From assembly GCA_903882805.1 (NCBI GenBank), contig CAIRYK010000071.1, positions 1 through 64,000 of the forward strand: DNA of 64,000 nt. The letters run 5' to 3'. The notes under the pieces were generated by a model. The model ran no database searches. It saw only the letters and a list, made by a program, of their open reading frames with translations, and was not told the DNA's origin. The position numbers and the translations under genes were made by a program. Origin of the DNA: an uncultured Bacteroidota bacterium (GTDB taxonomy: Bacteria; Bacteroidota; Bacteroidia; Chitinophagales; Chitinophagaceae). Positions 1 through 9,058 of the stretch are shown piece after piece (positions within the stretch are counted from its first letter, which is position 1; each line of letters begins with the position of its first letter).

Positions 1-1813
1 ATACCGCATTAGCGCCTGTTATAGACGCTGACGCTGCAATAACTGTTACTGATTTCGTAGCCAGACAACCTGTGCTTAATATATAACTGATTGTGGCAGT
101 ACCTGCTGATACACCGGTAACAATTCCAGAAAGTGAACCAATGGTTGCTTTCAGTATTGCGCTGCTACTCCATGTGCCGCCCGTTGAGGTATTGCTAAAC
201 GTTGTTGTTGCTCCTACACATACTGCATTAGCGCCTGTTATAGATGCTGTGGCCGGATTAACCGTTATGGTTTTAGTAATTTCACAAGCAAGTGTGGTAA
301 CGTATAATATGGTATCTATTCCAGCTGATACACCGGTAATAATACCAGAGAGCGATCCAATTGTTGCAATAGATGGATGATAACTTGTCCAAACGCCGCC
401 GGTATCTGGATTAGTCCAGGTAGTAGCAGAACCTACGCAAACCTGATTGGCGCCCGTGATAGCCGTAGCAACACAGGGATCGGGCGTAGTATTTATATAA
501 CTTGCATTAATATTTACTGCGCCAACAATAGTCATAGCTCTGCCATAAAGCGTATCTCCTGTATTAAGTGTTATGGCGCCCGAACCAATTATGGTACCAT
601 TGAACAATGAAGTACCGCCAATGTTGACAGCCCCATTAACCAACCAGTATACATTTTTTGATTTAGCGCCATTTATTAGGTATACATGTGATGAAGCGCT
701 TGGCGTTAAAGCCCCGTTTACATGTATTACAAATACTGCATTGGGGTTTCCTTGTGCGTTCAGGTAAATGTTGCCAATAAGCGCTGTTGCTGCATTTAGT
801 AAGTAGGTGTGCGGAGTTAAAACAAGGTCATTACCAAACTGCGCAGGATATAACAGCTCAATATTTATAGGCAATGTGTTTAGGTAGTTATACACATTGG
901 TAAGATCGCCTGCGCAAGCTATTGTAGATGCATCGGGCACCGGATGAATCATGCCGGTTACAAACAATGGATTGAAACCTGTTGTCAATCCCGAATTTGT
1001 TCCCACATCTCCTTTTACATAGGTAATACCTGTATTAGTAACAGGGCCTATACTTGAAAAAGCTGCATAAGCCGCAGTAGATACCAATGCTGGCGCTGCC
1101 GGGCCTGTAAGAACTGAACTACCACAACCTATAGGCAAATATGCCAAATCGCTGTTGGTAGTAATAGCGCCATTGATAGATAAAGCACGACCTTCTAAAG
1201 TATCTAAAGTACCAATGTTTATAGCAGCGTTGTGCGCAAGTACCGTACCCCTCATAAAGGTTCCTGAAGCCATACTTACTAATCCTTCTACTTTCCAAAA
1301 CACATTGCAGGCAAGCGCTCCGTTGATCAACTTCACTTTTGACCCTGTGCCAGTTGATAATGAACCGTCTATCTGAAATATGAAAACCGCATTCGGATCG
1401 CCCAACGCATTCAGATAAAGGTTAAGATTGAGCGTTGCGGCGCTGGCAACATGGTAAACGCCCGGCAATAGCGTATCGCCATTACCTAACAACCCACTTG
1501 GGGAGAAAGTTGGCGTGGCGCTATTCAGTATGCCGTATGCTGTTACCAGATCTGCAGCGGCTGTACCGCTTACTAAATCTCCGTCGTGCATCACGCCATC
1601 TACATTACCAAAACCTGTGCTTGATCCGCTGTTGGAACCAACATGGCCTGTTAGGTGGGTAAGATGCGCAATTCCTGAATTGGTTACAGCCCCAACTGTT
1701 GTAAAGAGTACGAAATCGCCCGCCGTCCCCAATGAGGGAGTTTGCGCAGAAATTTCATGAGGTATTAAGAACAGTAGTACTGCAATTAACACATTGAGTA
1801 GTTTGAGTTTCAC
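1..1813 (-). CDS. Secreted tandem DUF3494 (ice-binding-like) protein with Ig-like repeats, partial
   Basis: The frame is open from a GTG at 1813 to the left window edge (about 604 residues). The ORF track misses it because no stop is inside the window. A signal peptide (LLNVLIAVLLFLIPHEISA) is followed by two DUF3494 domains at about residues 33-235 and 238-440. Both carry the family's pattern of a soaking-up beta helix: GHVGSNSG or GDVGTNSG early, LYLNALGDPNAVFIFQ in the middle and NGAITTNSDL or VGAVNINASY at the end. At least two Ig-like (BIG2-type) repeats of about 73 residues follow, each beginning near ITGANAVCVG. Known members of the fold bind ice or act as surface adhesins. The tandem layout with Ig repeats suggests a surface or released protein, probably with a sorting domain beyond the edge. 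The GTG start is supported by the leader peptide and the promoter at 1855. Ice binding itself is inference. Confidence 0.85.
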   Translation of the reverse strand, partial: MKLKLLNVLIAVLLFLIPHEISAQTPSLGTAGDFVLFTTVGAVTNSGIAHLTHLTGHVGSNSGSSTGFGNVDGVMHDGDLVSGTAAADLVTAYGILNSATPTFSPSGLLGNGDTLLPGVYHVASAATLNLNLYLNALGDPNAVFIFQIDGSLSTGTGSKVKLINGALACNVFWKVEGLVSMASGTFMRGTVLAHNAAINIGTLDTLEGRALSINGAITTNSDLAYLPIGCGSSVLTGPAAPALVSTAAYAAFSSIGPVTNTGITYVKGDVGTNSGLTTGFNPLFVTGMIHPVPDASTIACAGDLTNVYNYLNTLPINIELLYPAQFGNDLVLTPHTYLLNAATALIGNIYLNAQGNPNAVFVIHVNGALTPSASSHVYLINGAKSKNVYWLVNGAVNIGGTSLFNGTIIGSGAITLNTGDTLYGRAMTIVGAVNINASYINTTPDPCVATAITGANQVCVGSATTWTNPDTGGVWTSYHPSIATIGSLSGIITGVSAGIDTILYVTTLACEITKTITVNPATASITGANAVCVGATTTFSNTSTGGTWSSSAILKATIGSLSGIVTGVSAGTATISYILSTGCLATKSVTVIAASASITGANAV

Positions 1814-1854
1814 GTTGTATGTTATTTCCTTGCAAATGAATTTTCACAAGGAAA

Positions 1855-1862
1855 CAAAGGTA
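1855..1862 (-). promoter_or_regulatory. TAnnTTTG -7 promoter element of the DUF3494 gene
   Basis: TACCTTTG on the minus strand, 42 bases upstream of the GTG start, exactly matches the Bacteroidota sigma-A -7 consensus TAnnTTTG. It supports the non-ATG start of the downstream gene. No convincing -33 element was found. Confidence 0.6.
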
Positions 1863-2166
1863 GATATGACAGATACCTTAACTGTTACACAACTATGCGC
1901 GAGAGTTGCAACATTCTTTCATTACTGTTATTCCTAATAAATGCAAAACATCGGCAACAACACATTAAAAATAAAAAAAATGCAAATTTCGAACACGTGG
2001 AAAAACAGAGTTGAGAGCCATCTCAAATTCGCCTTGGTCACAGAAACAAATTATAGAGATAGTCCTGTATGCCGTGGTAATTATGTAGCAATTAATAATG
2101 TAGAAAGTCGTAATTTTAACAATAAGACCATAGGATAGTCATACGTTAACCAAACCTTACAACAAA
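1863..2166. other. AT-rich intergenic region without a convincing gene
   Basis: This gap separates two divergent secreted-protein genes. A 65-codon plus-strand ORF (1941-2138) lies here, but its translation is lysine- and asparagine-rich with no signal peptide, motif or promoter. I treat it as chance. No RNA gene or terminator was seen. Confidence 0.5.
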
Positions 2167-2796
2167 ATGCGCTTATTAATGTTCTTATCCGTTTTGTGTT
2201 GCTCCACTTTTTTACGGACCGAAAATATTGATAGCTTCAGGGCGCCAACGGCAGTGTACATAATGCCCTGCCAACTACTAAACCTTAGCTACGCCTCTGG
2301 TATAATAATGGGCGGCGAAGTCAACATTTATAAATCTATATCTGCTTCAGCAGAAGTCGGAACTTTTTTCCAGGGTACAGGAAACACAGCCAAAGTCAAT
2401 TTAAAATACTACCTGCCTTTGAACGAAATAGACGGACGGTATGAAATACGATATTACGTGGCTCTGGAATATGCTTATAAAAACCAGCAATACGGCGTTA
2501 GCGATAAAATAGAAGGTCCGCCTAAACAAGATGTAAACTACACTGTAGATAAATTCATCAGCACAGGAAATCTCAAAGTTGGCTCCTCTTGGTCCCGTAA
2601 AAAATCGTGGTTCATGGACTTTTACGTTGGAGCTGGTGTTAGGTACAGGGTAGTAAGAAACACACTTACACCTTACGAACTCGACCATATTTATCATTGG
2701 CATGAAGGGTTTATTGATAGGTTCACCAATTCATCCTGCAATGGTTTCTGCCCCAGCATAACTATAGGCTGGAAAGTAGGTTATAGATTCAGATAA
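2167..2796 (+). CDS. Hypothetical secreted protein, probable small outer-membrane beta-barrel
   Basis: 209 residues, family not recognised. The N-terminus (MRLLMFLSVLCCSTFLR) is hydrophobic and could be a signal peptide. Alternating aromatic and polar stretches (AEVGTFFQGTG, YEIRYYVALEYAYK, FYVGAGVRYRVV) and the C-terminal ending WKVGYRFR, a terminal aromatic strand, are typical of small Bacteroidota outer-membrane barrels (DUF3575-like or porin-family). It stands alone between a divergent DUF3494 gene and a phospholipase-D-type gene on the same strand. Its function cannot be deduced. Confidence 0.6.
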   Translation: MRLLMFLSVLCCSTFLRTENIDSFRAPTAVYIMPCQLLNLSYASGIIMGGEVNIYKSISASAEVGTFFQGTGNTAKVNLKYYLPLNEIDGRYEIRYYVALEYAYKNQQYGVSDKIEGPPKQDVNYTVDKFISTGNLKVGSSWSRKKSWFMDFYVGAGVRYRVVRNTLTPYELDHIYHWHEGFIDRFTNSSCNGFCPSITIGWKVGYRFR

Positions 2797-2937
2797 GCGG
2801 AACAGCGCTCAAGGGTGCGGCTACCAATACATTACTTACAACCCACAATAATTAAGACGGTAAAATTTCACCACATAAAGTGGAAAACAAATTTCACCGA
2901 CTAAATAATACCTTAGCTATATAATACTGTCGCTGCC

Positions 2938-4497
2938 ATGAATAAATATATAAGCAATAAGGTAAGGCAATTTTCCAATTGCACATATTTCGTACTATTA
3001 CTGATTTGCAATTCCTGCGGCAACCCACCAAAGGAAATACCCGCCTATAACGAGGATTTTTGCGCTAAAATTCATCCTGCAGACTCACTAAAACTAAGCG
3101 ACCAGCTAAAACCGCTAAAAGATAGTATGACCAGCAAAACCGGTGTATACATACTGGAAGATGGCGGCGGGGCTATAATGGATCGTGCCTGGCTTTGCGA
3201 ACATGCAGAAAAAACAATAGACATACAGTACTTCATATTTGCTACCGATAATGTGGGACTGATTGCCTGCGACTATTTGGTGCGGGCAGCAGACCGAGGC
3301 GTAAAGGTGCGGATACTTATAGACGATATACTGGTAGATGCCGGGCCGCACGAATTACTTACCATGGACTCACATGAGAACATTGAAATCAAAATATATA
3401 ATCCGGGCGTGAACCTGGGTAAGAATATAGTAGGTAAAATAAAGAAGTTGGCAACCGATTTTAAAGGCGCTAATCAGCGGATGCACAATAAAACATTTAC
3501 AGTAGATGGCAGTGTAGTGATAACAGGCGGTAGAAACATTGCAGATGAATACTTTGACTACGATCACGAATATAACTTCCGCGACCGGGATGTATTGCTT
3601 TTGGGAAAGACGGTTAAAGCTGTTAATAATTCGTTCGAAGAATTCTGGAATAGTCCGCTCAGCGTACCGGTAACACAACTCGTCTCGGAACAACGTAATG
3701 ACTTTAAAGCTCCGGGCAGGTTTGATCGCTTGCATCAGTATGCATGCAATCCAGATAATTTCTGGCCACAGATACGCGAAAAGATCAAATCGCTTCCCGA
3801 TGACTTTAAAAAGATACAAGCCAGCGGAGATTTGGCATGGGTAGACAGCGTGACTTTTGTTTCAGATGCACCAGGCAAAAACGATGTTGATGGCCTGCAC
3901 GGCGGCGGAATAACCACCACCCAATTGACCAACCTTATCCGTTCTGCTCAGAAAACAATAGATATTCAATCGCCCTACCTTATTGTTACCCACGAAGGGT
4001 TGGCCATTTTAAAGGCTGCTGCCGACCGTAAAGTGCGCATACGCGTGCTCACAAACAGTTTGGCAAGCACCGACAACCTGCCTGCATTTGCCGGCTACCA
4101 AAAGGTGAGGAAATCGCTACTCGAGGCCGGCGTAGAGATTTTCGAATTTAAGCCGAATGCAAAAGAACGCTACGAGATAATGACCGGCGCATTGCAACAA
4201 AAACTCAATTATACGCCAAAATTTGGTTTACATGCTAAATCGATGGTAATAGATGGGCGCACTACTGTGGTGGGCACCTACAACCTCGACCCACGGAGCG
4301 CTAATCTGAATACCGAATGCGTAACGGTAATCTATTCTGAAAAAGTAGCCCGGGCTGTACTGAAAGGAATGGAAACAGAATTCGCCCCGGAAAACTCCTG
4401 GCAAACAACGTTGACCTATAACCCCGACAACGAAGCCGGCAAAAGCAAAGAACTGAAAACCTGGATAAAAAAAGTTGTTCCAAAATCAATATTGTAA
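2938..4497 (+). CDS. Phospholipase D / cardiolipin-synthase family lipoprotein
   Basis: 519 residues with two HKD catalytic motifs: HNKTFTVDG near residue 183, followed by GGRNIADEYF, and HAKSMVIDG near residue 432, followed by GTYNLDPRS. Each half of the PLD fold supplies one HKD, and together they form the phosphodiesterase or transphosphatidylase active site. The N-terminus ends in a cysteine after a hydrophobic stretch (VLLLICNSCGN), which fits a lipoprotein signal, so the enzyme is probably tethered in the periplasm or at the outer membrane. Cardiolipin synthase or phospholipase cannot be told apart. It is convergent with the GNAT gene, 6 bases apart, with no clear terminator between. 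Confidence 0.85.
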   Translation: MNKYISNKVRQFSNCTYFVLLLICNSCGNPPKEIPAYNEDFCAKIHPADSLKLSDQLKPLKDSMTSKTGVYILEDGGGAIMDRAWLCEHAEKTIDIQYFIFATDNVGLIACDYLVRAADRGVKVRILIDDILVDAGPHELLTMDSHENIEIKIYNPGVNLGKNIVGKIKKLATDFKGANQRMHNKTFTVDGSVVITGGRNIADEYFDYDHEYNFRDRDVLLLGKTVKAVNNSFEEFWNSPLSVPVTQLVSEQRNDFKAPGRFDRLHQYACNPDNFWPQIREKIKSLPDDFKKIQASGDLAWVDSVTFVSDAPGKNDVDGLHGGGITTTQLTNLIRSAQKTIDIQSPYLIVTHEGLAILKAAADRKVRIRVLTNSLASTDNLPAFAGYQKVRKSLLEAGVEIFEFKPNAKERYEIMTGALQQKLNYTPKFGLHAKSMVIDGRTTVVGTYNLDPRSANLNTECVTVIYSEKVARAVLKGMETEFAPENSWQTTLTYNPDNEAGKSKELKTWIKKVVPKSIL

Positions 4498-4503
4498 GTA
4501 GCG

Positions 4504-4995
4504 CTATACCCATTTCTCATACAACACCCTACTTACTATATATCCCTGACTTTCCAAAAAGTTGCGCATTTTGGTATTGTTTTCAAGTGTAAAACGCTGA
4601 ATGCGCTTTACACCTCTATTTATAAATAACGCTTCAAGGTTGTCATTAAGTTGTCTATACAACCCCATGCGGCGGTATTGTGGCGATACATACCCGTCGC
4701 TCACGTATAGTTCTTTACCTGTGTATATTTCTATTCTACTATCGTCAGGTTCCTCCATATACCCGAATATAAAACCTGCTGGCACGTCATCTACAAAAGC
4801 AACAAGGCAAATCCCATCACATTCTTCCTGCATGGCTATAACATGGCGCATATAGCTTTCAGCAATTTCCGACCAAAATGCTGTTTTATCATTCAACAGA
4901 TGCTCATTTTCGTGCAACCCCTGCATAAATCCAGCAATTACCGCATAATTTTCAGCTATTTCAACCGACTGAAACCGAGTATCAGACAATGCCAT
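4504..4995 (-). CDS. GNAT-family N-acetyltransferase
   Basis: 163 residues with the single-domain GNAT layout. The central strand GKELYVSDGYVSPQYRRMG leads into the acetyl-CoA pyrophosphate loop (QYRRMGLYRQL, the R/Q-x-x-G-x-G/A type motif with Y in the last place). A C-terminal NNTKMRNFLESQGY matches the motif-B region where the helix ends in G-Y/F. The substrate is unknown. A TATCTTTG promoter element 18 bases upstream supports the chosen ATG and a monocistronic unit. Confidence 0.8.
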   Translation of the reverse strand: MALSDTRFQSVEIAENYAVIAGFMQGLHENEHLLNDKTAFWSEIAESYMRHVIAMQEECDGICLVAFVDDVPAGFIFGYMEEPDDSRIEIYTGKELYVSDGYVSPQYRRMGLYRQLNDNLEALFINRGVKRIQRFTLENNTKMRNFLESQGYIVSRVLYEKWV

Positions 4996-5012
4996 GTTAT
5001 GTTATTTACAAT

Positions 5013-5020
5013 CAAAGATA
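5013..5020 (-). promoter_or_regulatory. TAnnTTTG -7 element for the GNAT gene
   Basis: TATCTTTG on the minus strand, 18 bases upstream of the ATG at 4995, matches TAnnTTTG exactly. Confidence 0.6.
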
Positions 5021-5094
5021 AACGTAAGCGAGTGGCATTGCGTAACAACTATTAACATTCCTAACCGTGGCGCGCATCAGTATTAACCTTTTTG

Positions 5095-5131
5095 TACCTT
5101 TACGGGTTCCAGACAGTCTTTTACAGACTGT
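5095..5131 (+). promoter_or_regulatory. Probable promoter and leader hairpin of the LutA-like gene
   Basis: TACCTTTA at 5095-5102 is one base off the TAnnTTTG element. It is followed by a perfect 7-bp inverted repeat, ACAGTCT-tttac-AGACTGT at 5113-5131, near the start of a leader of roughly 80 bases before the ATG at 5195. The hairpin lacks a U-run, so it is not an obvious terminator. It may stabilise or regulate the leader. Confidence 0.4.
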
Positions 5132-5194
5132 TGATTTATTTTGCCTAAATTTATCTGTGTTTAGCAGGTCTATTTCTTAATTATAAAGCAAACA

Positions 5195-5914
5195 ATGCGG
5201 GTACAACTATTTATTCCATGTTTTGTAGACCAGCTCTACCCCCAGACCGGTTTCAATATGGTAAAAGTTCTTGAAAAACTGGGATGCCGGGTAACATATA
5301 ACACCAAACAAACCTGCTGCGGCCAACCGGCATTTAATGCCGGATACAGAAACGAAGCCAAAGATGTAGCTACAAAGTTTTTGCACGATTTTAGCGACAA
5401 TCTAGCCATTGTCAGCCCAAGCGGCTCTTGCACAGGCTATGCGCGCAATTACTTTATGGATATGTTTGATAACAGTGCGGAGAAACACTTGTGTAAGCAA
5501 GTGCAAGGCAATATGTTTGAATTTACCGAATTCCTTATTAATCAACTAAAGGTTGATAATGTGGGCGCTGTGCTGGAAGGTAAAGCCACCTATCATGACG
5601 CTTGCGGAGCGCTGCGCGAATGTGGTATAAAGCAGGGTCCACGCCAGTTGCTGAAAAATGTACAAGGCCTCGAACTGGTAGAGATGAAAGAAGCCGAAAC
5701 CTGCTGCGGCTTCGGAGGAACATTTGCTGTAAAGTATGAGGCTATTTCTATTGGTATGGCGCAGGTAAAAGTAAAAAGCGCTCTGGAAACAGGCGCCAAG
5801 TACATTATCACCACCGACGTATCTTGTATGATGCACATGCAGGGCTATATAAACGAAAACAAACTACCCATAAAAACCATGCACATTGCCGACGTATTAG
5901 CAAGCGGATGGTAA
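5195..5914 (+). CDS. LutA/YkgE-like CCG-domain (Fe-S) protein
   Basis: 239 residues, full length for the LutA/YkgE family. Two cysteine-rich CCG domains are visible: IPCFVDQLYP with TCCGQPAFNAGY in the N-terminal half, and the HDACGALRECG region with TCCGFGGTFAVKY in the C-terminal half. These cysteines bind an iron-sulfur cluster in heterodisulfide-reductase-type and lactate-utilisation proteins. In LutABC systems LutA works with LutB and LutC in L-lactate oxidation, but neither partner is adjacent. Here it precedes the topoisomerase gene by 48 bases, so substrate and partner are open. Confidence 0.8.
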   Translation: MRVQLFIPCFVDQLYPQTGFNMVKVLEKLGCRVTYNTKQTCCGQPAFNAGYRNEAKDVATKFLHDFSDNLAIVSPSGSCTGYARNYFMDMFDNSAEKHLCKQVQGNMFEFTEFLINQLKVDNVGAVLEGKATYHDACGALRECGIKQGPRQLLKNVQGLELVEMKEAETCCGFGGTFAVKYEAISIGMAQVKVKSALETGAKYIITTDVSCMMHMQGYINENKLPIKTMHIADVLASGW

Positions 5915-5962
5915 TAGTCAGTGAACATTAGCGGTAATTATTAGTACAATTGAAATACAAAC

Positions 5963-7858
5963 ATGGCAGACGTTTTTAATCAGTATAACGAAGACAGTAT
6001 CAAATCGCTCGATTGGCGCGAACATATCAGGCTTCGTCCCGGCATGTACATAGGCAAGCTGGGCGATGGCAGCAGCGCCGACGATGGTATATATGTGTTG
6101 GTAAAAGAAGTTGTTGATAACTGCATAGACGAGTTTGCTATGGGTCAGGGCAAACGTGTGGAACTATCTATAGCCGATGGTAATGTTACTGTTAGAGATT
6201 ATGGCCGCGGTATACCTCTTGGAAAAGTAGTAGATGTAGTTAGTAAAATAAATACCGGAGCAAAATACGATAGCAAGGCATTCCAGAAATCGGTGGGCCT
6301 GAGCGGCGTGGGTACAAAGGCTGTTAACGCATTGAGCAAGTATTTTAAGGTTGCTTCGTTCAGAGACGGACGCACCAAGGTTGCAGAGTTTGAACGCGGA
6401 ATATTGGTAAAGGAACATCCGGAAACCGACACCACCGAAGCTAACGGCACTTTTGTGCAGTTTACACCCGACGAAACTGTTTTCAGAAACTATCACTTTC
6501 TGCACGAATATCTTGAAAACCAAGTTTGGAACTATTGCTTCCTGAATGCTGGATTACTATTTAATTTCAACAGGAGAAACTATGTTTCTAAAAACGGGTT
6601 ACTCGATCTGCTTACGCGGAAAACAAATCCCGAAACTATACGCTACCCCATTATCCACCTTAAAGGAACGGATATAGAAGTAGCTGTTACCCACACAGGC
6701 GACTATGGTGAGGATATATATTCGTTTGTAAATGGCCAGCATACCACACAGGGCGGTACGCACCAGGCTGCCTTCCGCGAGGCATTTGTAAAAACCATTC
6801 GCGATTTCTATAAGAAAGATTATGAGGCTTCGGATGTAAGGCAAAGTATTTGCGCCGCTATATCTGTGCGGGTTCAGGAGCCGGTGTTTGAGTCGCAAAC
6901 AAAAACAAAATTAGGGTCGCAGTATGTTTTTGAAAACGGACCTTCAATGAAGGCTTTCATTGCCGAATTCTTAAACAAACAACTTGATAACTATCTTCAT
7001 AAGAATCCGTCGGTTGCCGACGCGCTCAAAAAACGAATAGAGCAAAGCGAACGCGAAAGAAAGGAACTATCTGGCATACGGAAACTGGCTAATGAAAGGG
7101 CAAAAAAGGCAAACCTGCATAATAAAAAACTGCGTGATTGCCGTATACACCTAAACGACGAACCGCCAAATAAAGGCCGCGATGAGTATAACCTGAAACA
7201 ACAGGAATCTACAATTTTCATCACCGAGGGCGACTCAGCGAGCGGTTCTATTACAAAAAGCCGTAGCGTAGAAAGTCAGGCTGTGTTTAGTTTGCGCGGT
7301 AAGCCGCTCAATTGTTATGGATTGACTAAAAAAGTAGTGTATGAAAATGAGGAATTCAATCTGCTGCAGCATGCGCTAAATATTGAAGAAGGCATGGAAG
7401 GTTTGCGTTACAATAATATTGTAATAGCAACTGATGCCGACGTAGATGGCATGCACATTCGCTTACTTATAATGACCTTTTTCTTGCAGTTTTTCCCCGA
7501 CCTTGTGCGCGGAAATCACATTTATATACTGCAAACACCGCTATTCAGAGTAAGGAACAAACAAAAAACCATATACTGCTATAGCGATGAAGAGCGCCAA
7601 CGTGCAATTAAAGAAATTGGCGTAAAAGCAGAGATTACCCGATTTAAAGGCTTGGGTGAAATTAGTCCGGAAGAATTTGCTCAATTCATTGGGGTGGATA
7701 TCCGCAAAGATCCCGTGTTGATAAGTCAGGATGCCCAAATACAGAAACTACTGGAATACTATATGGGTAAGAACACACCCGATAGGCAGGTATTTATTAT
7801 CAATAACCTAAGAATTGAAAAGGATCTTGTTGAGGAATTGGGTGTTGAGGTAGGTTAG
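5963..7858 (+). CDS. parE: DNA topoisomerase IV subunit B (type IIA topoisomerase ATPase subunit)
   Basis: 631 residues. The GHKL ATPase part holds VDNCIDEF, the glycine motifs DYGRGIPLG and [13 protein letters not shown], and the early motif RLRPGMYIG. The TOPRIM part holds ITEGDSASG and [14 protein letters not shown]. The short length, without the GyrB-specific tail insertion, and EGDSASG rather than EGDSAGG favour ParE over GyrB. With ParC it would decatenate and relax daughter chromosomes. A parC gene, often the next gene in this phylum, is not downstream. The 48-base gap after the LutA-like gene allows co-transcription. Confidence 0.88.
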   Translation: MADVFNQYNEDSIKSLDWREHIRLRPGMYIGKLGDGSSADDGIYVLVKEVVDNCIDEFAMGQGKRVELSIADGNVTVRDYGRGIPLGKVVDVVSKINTGAKYDSKAFQKSVGLSGVGTKAVNALSKYFKVASFRDGRTKVAEFERGILVKEHPETDTTEANGTFVQFTPDETVFRNYHFLHEYLENQVWNYCFLNAGLLFNFNRRNYVSKNGLLDLLTRKTNPETIRYPIIHLKGTDIEVAVTHTGDYGEDIYSFVNGQHTTQGGTHQAAFREAFVKTIRDFYKKDYEASDVRQSICAAISVRVQEPVFESQTKTKLGSQYVFENGPSMKAFIAEFLNKQLDNYLHKNPSVADALKKRIEQSERERKELSGIRKLANERAKKANLHNKKLRDCRIHLNDEPPNKGRDEYNLKQQESTIFITEGDSASGSITKSRSVESQAVFSLRGKPLNCYGLTKKVVYENEEFNLLQHALNIEEGMEGLRYNNIVIATDADVDGMHIRLLIMTFFLQFFPDLVRGNHIYILQTPLFRVRNKQKTIYCYSDEERQRAIKEIGVKAEITRFKGLGEISPEEFAQFIGVDIRKDPVLISQDAQIQKLLEYYMGKNTPDRQVFIINNLRIEKDLVEELGVEVG

Positions 7859-7906
7859 TTTTCATATTAAGATATTTTAATTTCCTATCTGATAACTTTT
7901 ATACTA

Positions 7907-8353
7907 TTGCAAACACACTACCTTACCTACACTGGCATTATACTTATTGCTTTATGCATATTGTGTAGCTGCACGGCGGGCGACAGCAATATAGAAGAAC
8001 CTCATGCTATTGTAGTGAGCATGGCAAGCAAAAATTGCTATGAGGAGTTGGGGATAAATGGAAAATGGTATTTAGTTGATATTATAGAAGAAGGCAAAGA
8101 AGTAGCGCCATCGTACAAAGCTGAAATAGATTTTCAAGGATGTAGCAGTATTGCTACTTCCATCCCAGAACAGTCCATCTCAAAAAAAGAAAAATTTACC
8201 CTATACAGAGTAAAGGACTTTTGCGACGACTACCAGCTTGTGTTTGAAAACGACTCTGTTTGCTGTATGAGTTTGCGCGGCCACGATACTATGGTATTTG
8301 GAGACTGTAACAACCGCGAAGCCGCAAGGTTTTATTATAGAAAAATAAAATAA
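7907..8353 (+). CDS. Small hypothetical lipoprotein, TTG start
   Basis: 148 residues, family not recognised. The N-terminus is a lipoprotein signal (GIILIALCILCSCTAG) with the acceptor cysteine after LCS. The mature part has paired cysteines (KNCYEEL, FQGCSSI, KDFCDDYQ, DSVCCMS, GDCNNRE), so disulfides in the periplasm are likely. GKWYLVDIIEEGKEV resembles the first strands of small lipocalin-like lipoproteins, but this is only a hint. The TTG start at 7907 is the only one that keeps the whole signal peptide. The gene lies 48 bases after parE and ends at a strong terminator. Confidence 0.65.
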   Translation: MQTHYLTYTGIILIALCILCSCTAGDSNIEEPHAIVVSMASKNCYEELGINGKWYLVDIIEEGKEVAPSYKAEIDFQGCSSIATSIPEQSISKKEKFTLYRVKDFCDDYQLVFENDSVCCMSLRGHDTMVFGDCNNREAARFYYRKIK

Positions 8354-8367
8354 CACTAATACAAAAT

Positions 8368-8402
8368 AAAAGAGCCGTTGCAATCAATGCAACGGCTCTT
8401 TT
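8368..8402. terminator. Bidirectional intrinsic terminator between the lipoprotein gene and rplQ
   Basis: AAAAGAGCCGTTGC pairs perfectly with GCAACGGCTCTTTT around a 7-base loop, giving a 14-bp stem with A- and T-runs at both ends. It lies between convergent genes and can stop transcription from either side. Confidence 0.9.
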
Positions 8403-8424
8403 ATTAAATACTATCAGCAAAAAA

Positions 8425-8943
8425 TTATGCATTTTCTTCAGTAGTCTCGGTAGCTTCTGCTGCCGGAGCTGCTGTTTCTTCTGTAGTAGTTGTAGCTTCA
8501 TCAGCTTGCTTAGAACTACCGCTGCCTCTACGGCTACGACGAGTTTTCTTAGCGCTTGCAGACTCAGTATCCTTACCGTAGATTTCATTGAAATCAACCA
8601 GTTCGATCATAGCCATATCAGAAGCATCGCCCATACGACGTGGCAACTTGATGATACGTGTATAACCACCCGGACGGTTAGCAACTTTATCGCCGATAAC
8701 GCCAAACAATTCCTTGATAGATTCTTTATCCTGGAGGATGCTGAATACAGTACGGCGGTTGTGCATGGTATCTACCTTGCTACGTGTGATGATTGGCTCC
8801 GCAAATACGCGCAAAGATTTTGCTTTAGCGAGCGTAGTGATAATACGCTTGTGCTCGATAAGCTGGCTTGTAAGGTTGCAAAGCAATGCAGAGCGATGTG
8901 ACGCTGTGCGACTTAAATTTTTGATTTTGTCTCCGTGACGCAT
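8425..8943 (-). CDS. rplQ: 50S ribosomal protein L17 with a long acidic tail
   Basis: 172 residues. The first about 115 match L17 (MRHGDKIKNLSRTASHRSAL at the start, RRTVFSILQDKESI, NRPGGYTRIIKLPRRMGD). The remaining tail is a basic patch (KKTRRSRRGSG) followed by a Thr/Ala/Glu-rich low-complexity stretch (TTTTEETAAPAAEATE). Extended L17 tails are common in this phylum. It is the last gene of the alpha operon, but a terminator-like hairpin separates it from rpoA. Confidence 0.95.
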   Translation of the reverse strand: MRHGDKIKNLSRTASHRSALLCNLTSQLIEHKRIITTLAKAKSLRVFAEPIITRSKVDTMHNRRTVFSILQDKESIKELFGVIGDKVANRPGGYTRIIKLPRRMGDASDMAMIELVDFNEIYGKDTESASAKKTRRSRRGSGSSKQADEATTTTEETAAPAAEATETTEENA

Positions 8944-9010
8944 GACATTTTGTTTTTGTACCCCATACCGTGTCAGGAATTATGAGGCGATAATTGTAAT
9001 AAAAAAATAA

Positions 9011-9049
9011 AAAAGGAGCTTAGCCGATTACTCAAGCTAAGCTCCTTTT
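9011..9049 (-). terminator. Intrinsic terminator between rpoA and rplQ
   Basis: Read on the minus strand, AAAAGGAGCTTAGC pairs with GCTAAGCTCCTTTT around an 11-base loop and is followed by a long T-rich run (TTATTTTTTT). This is a full rho-independent terminator shape inside the operon. rplQ may be attenuated relative to rpoA or read from its own promoter. Confidence 0.8.
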
Positions 9050-9058
9050 AATATAGTA

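Noticed and set aside
1941-2138. 65-codon plus ORF
   Set aside because: Low-complexity Lys/Asn/Asp-rich translation, no signal peptide, no promoter and no homology cue.
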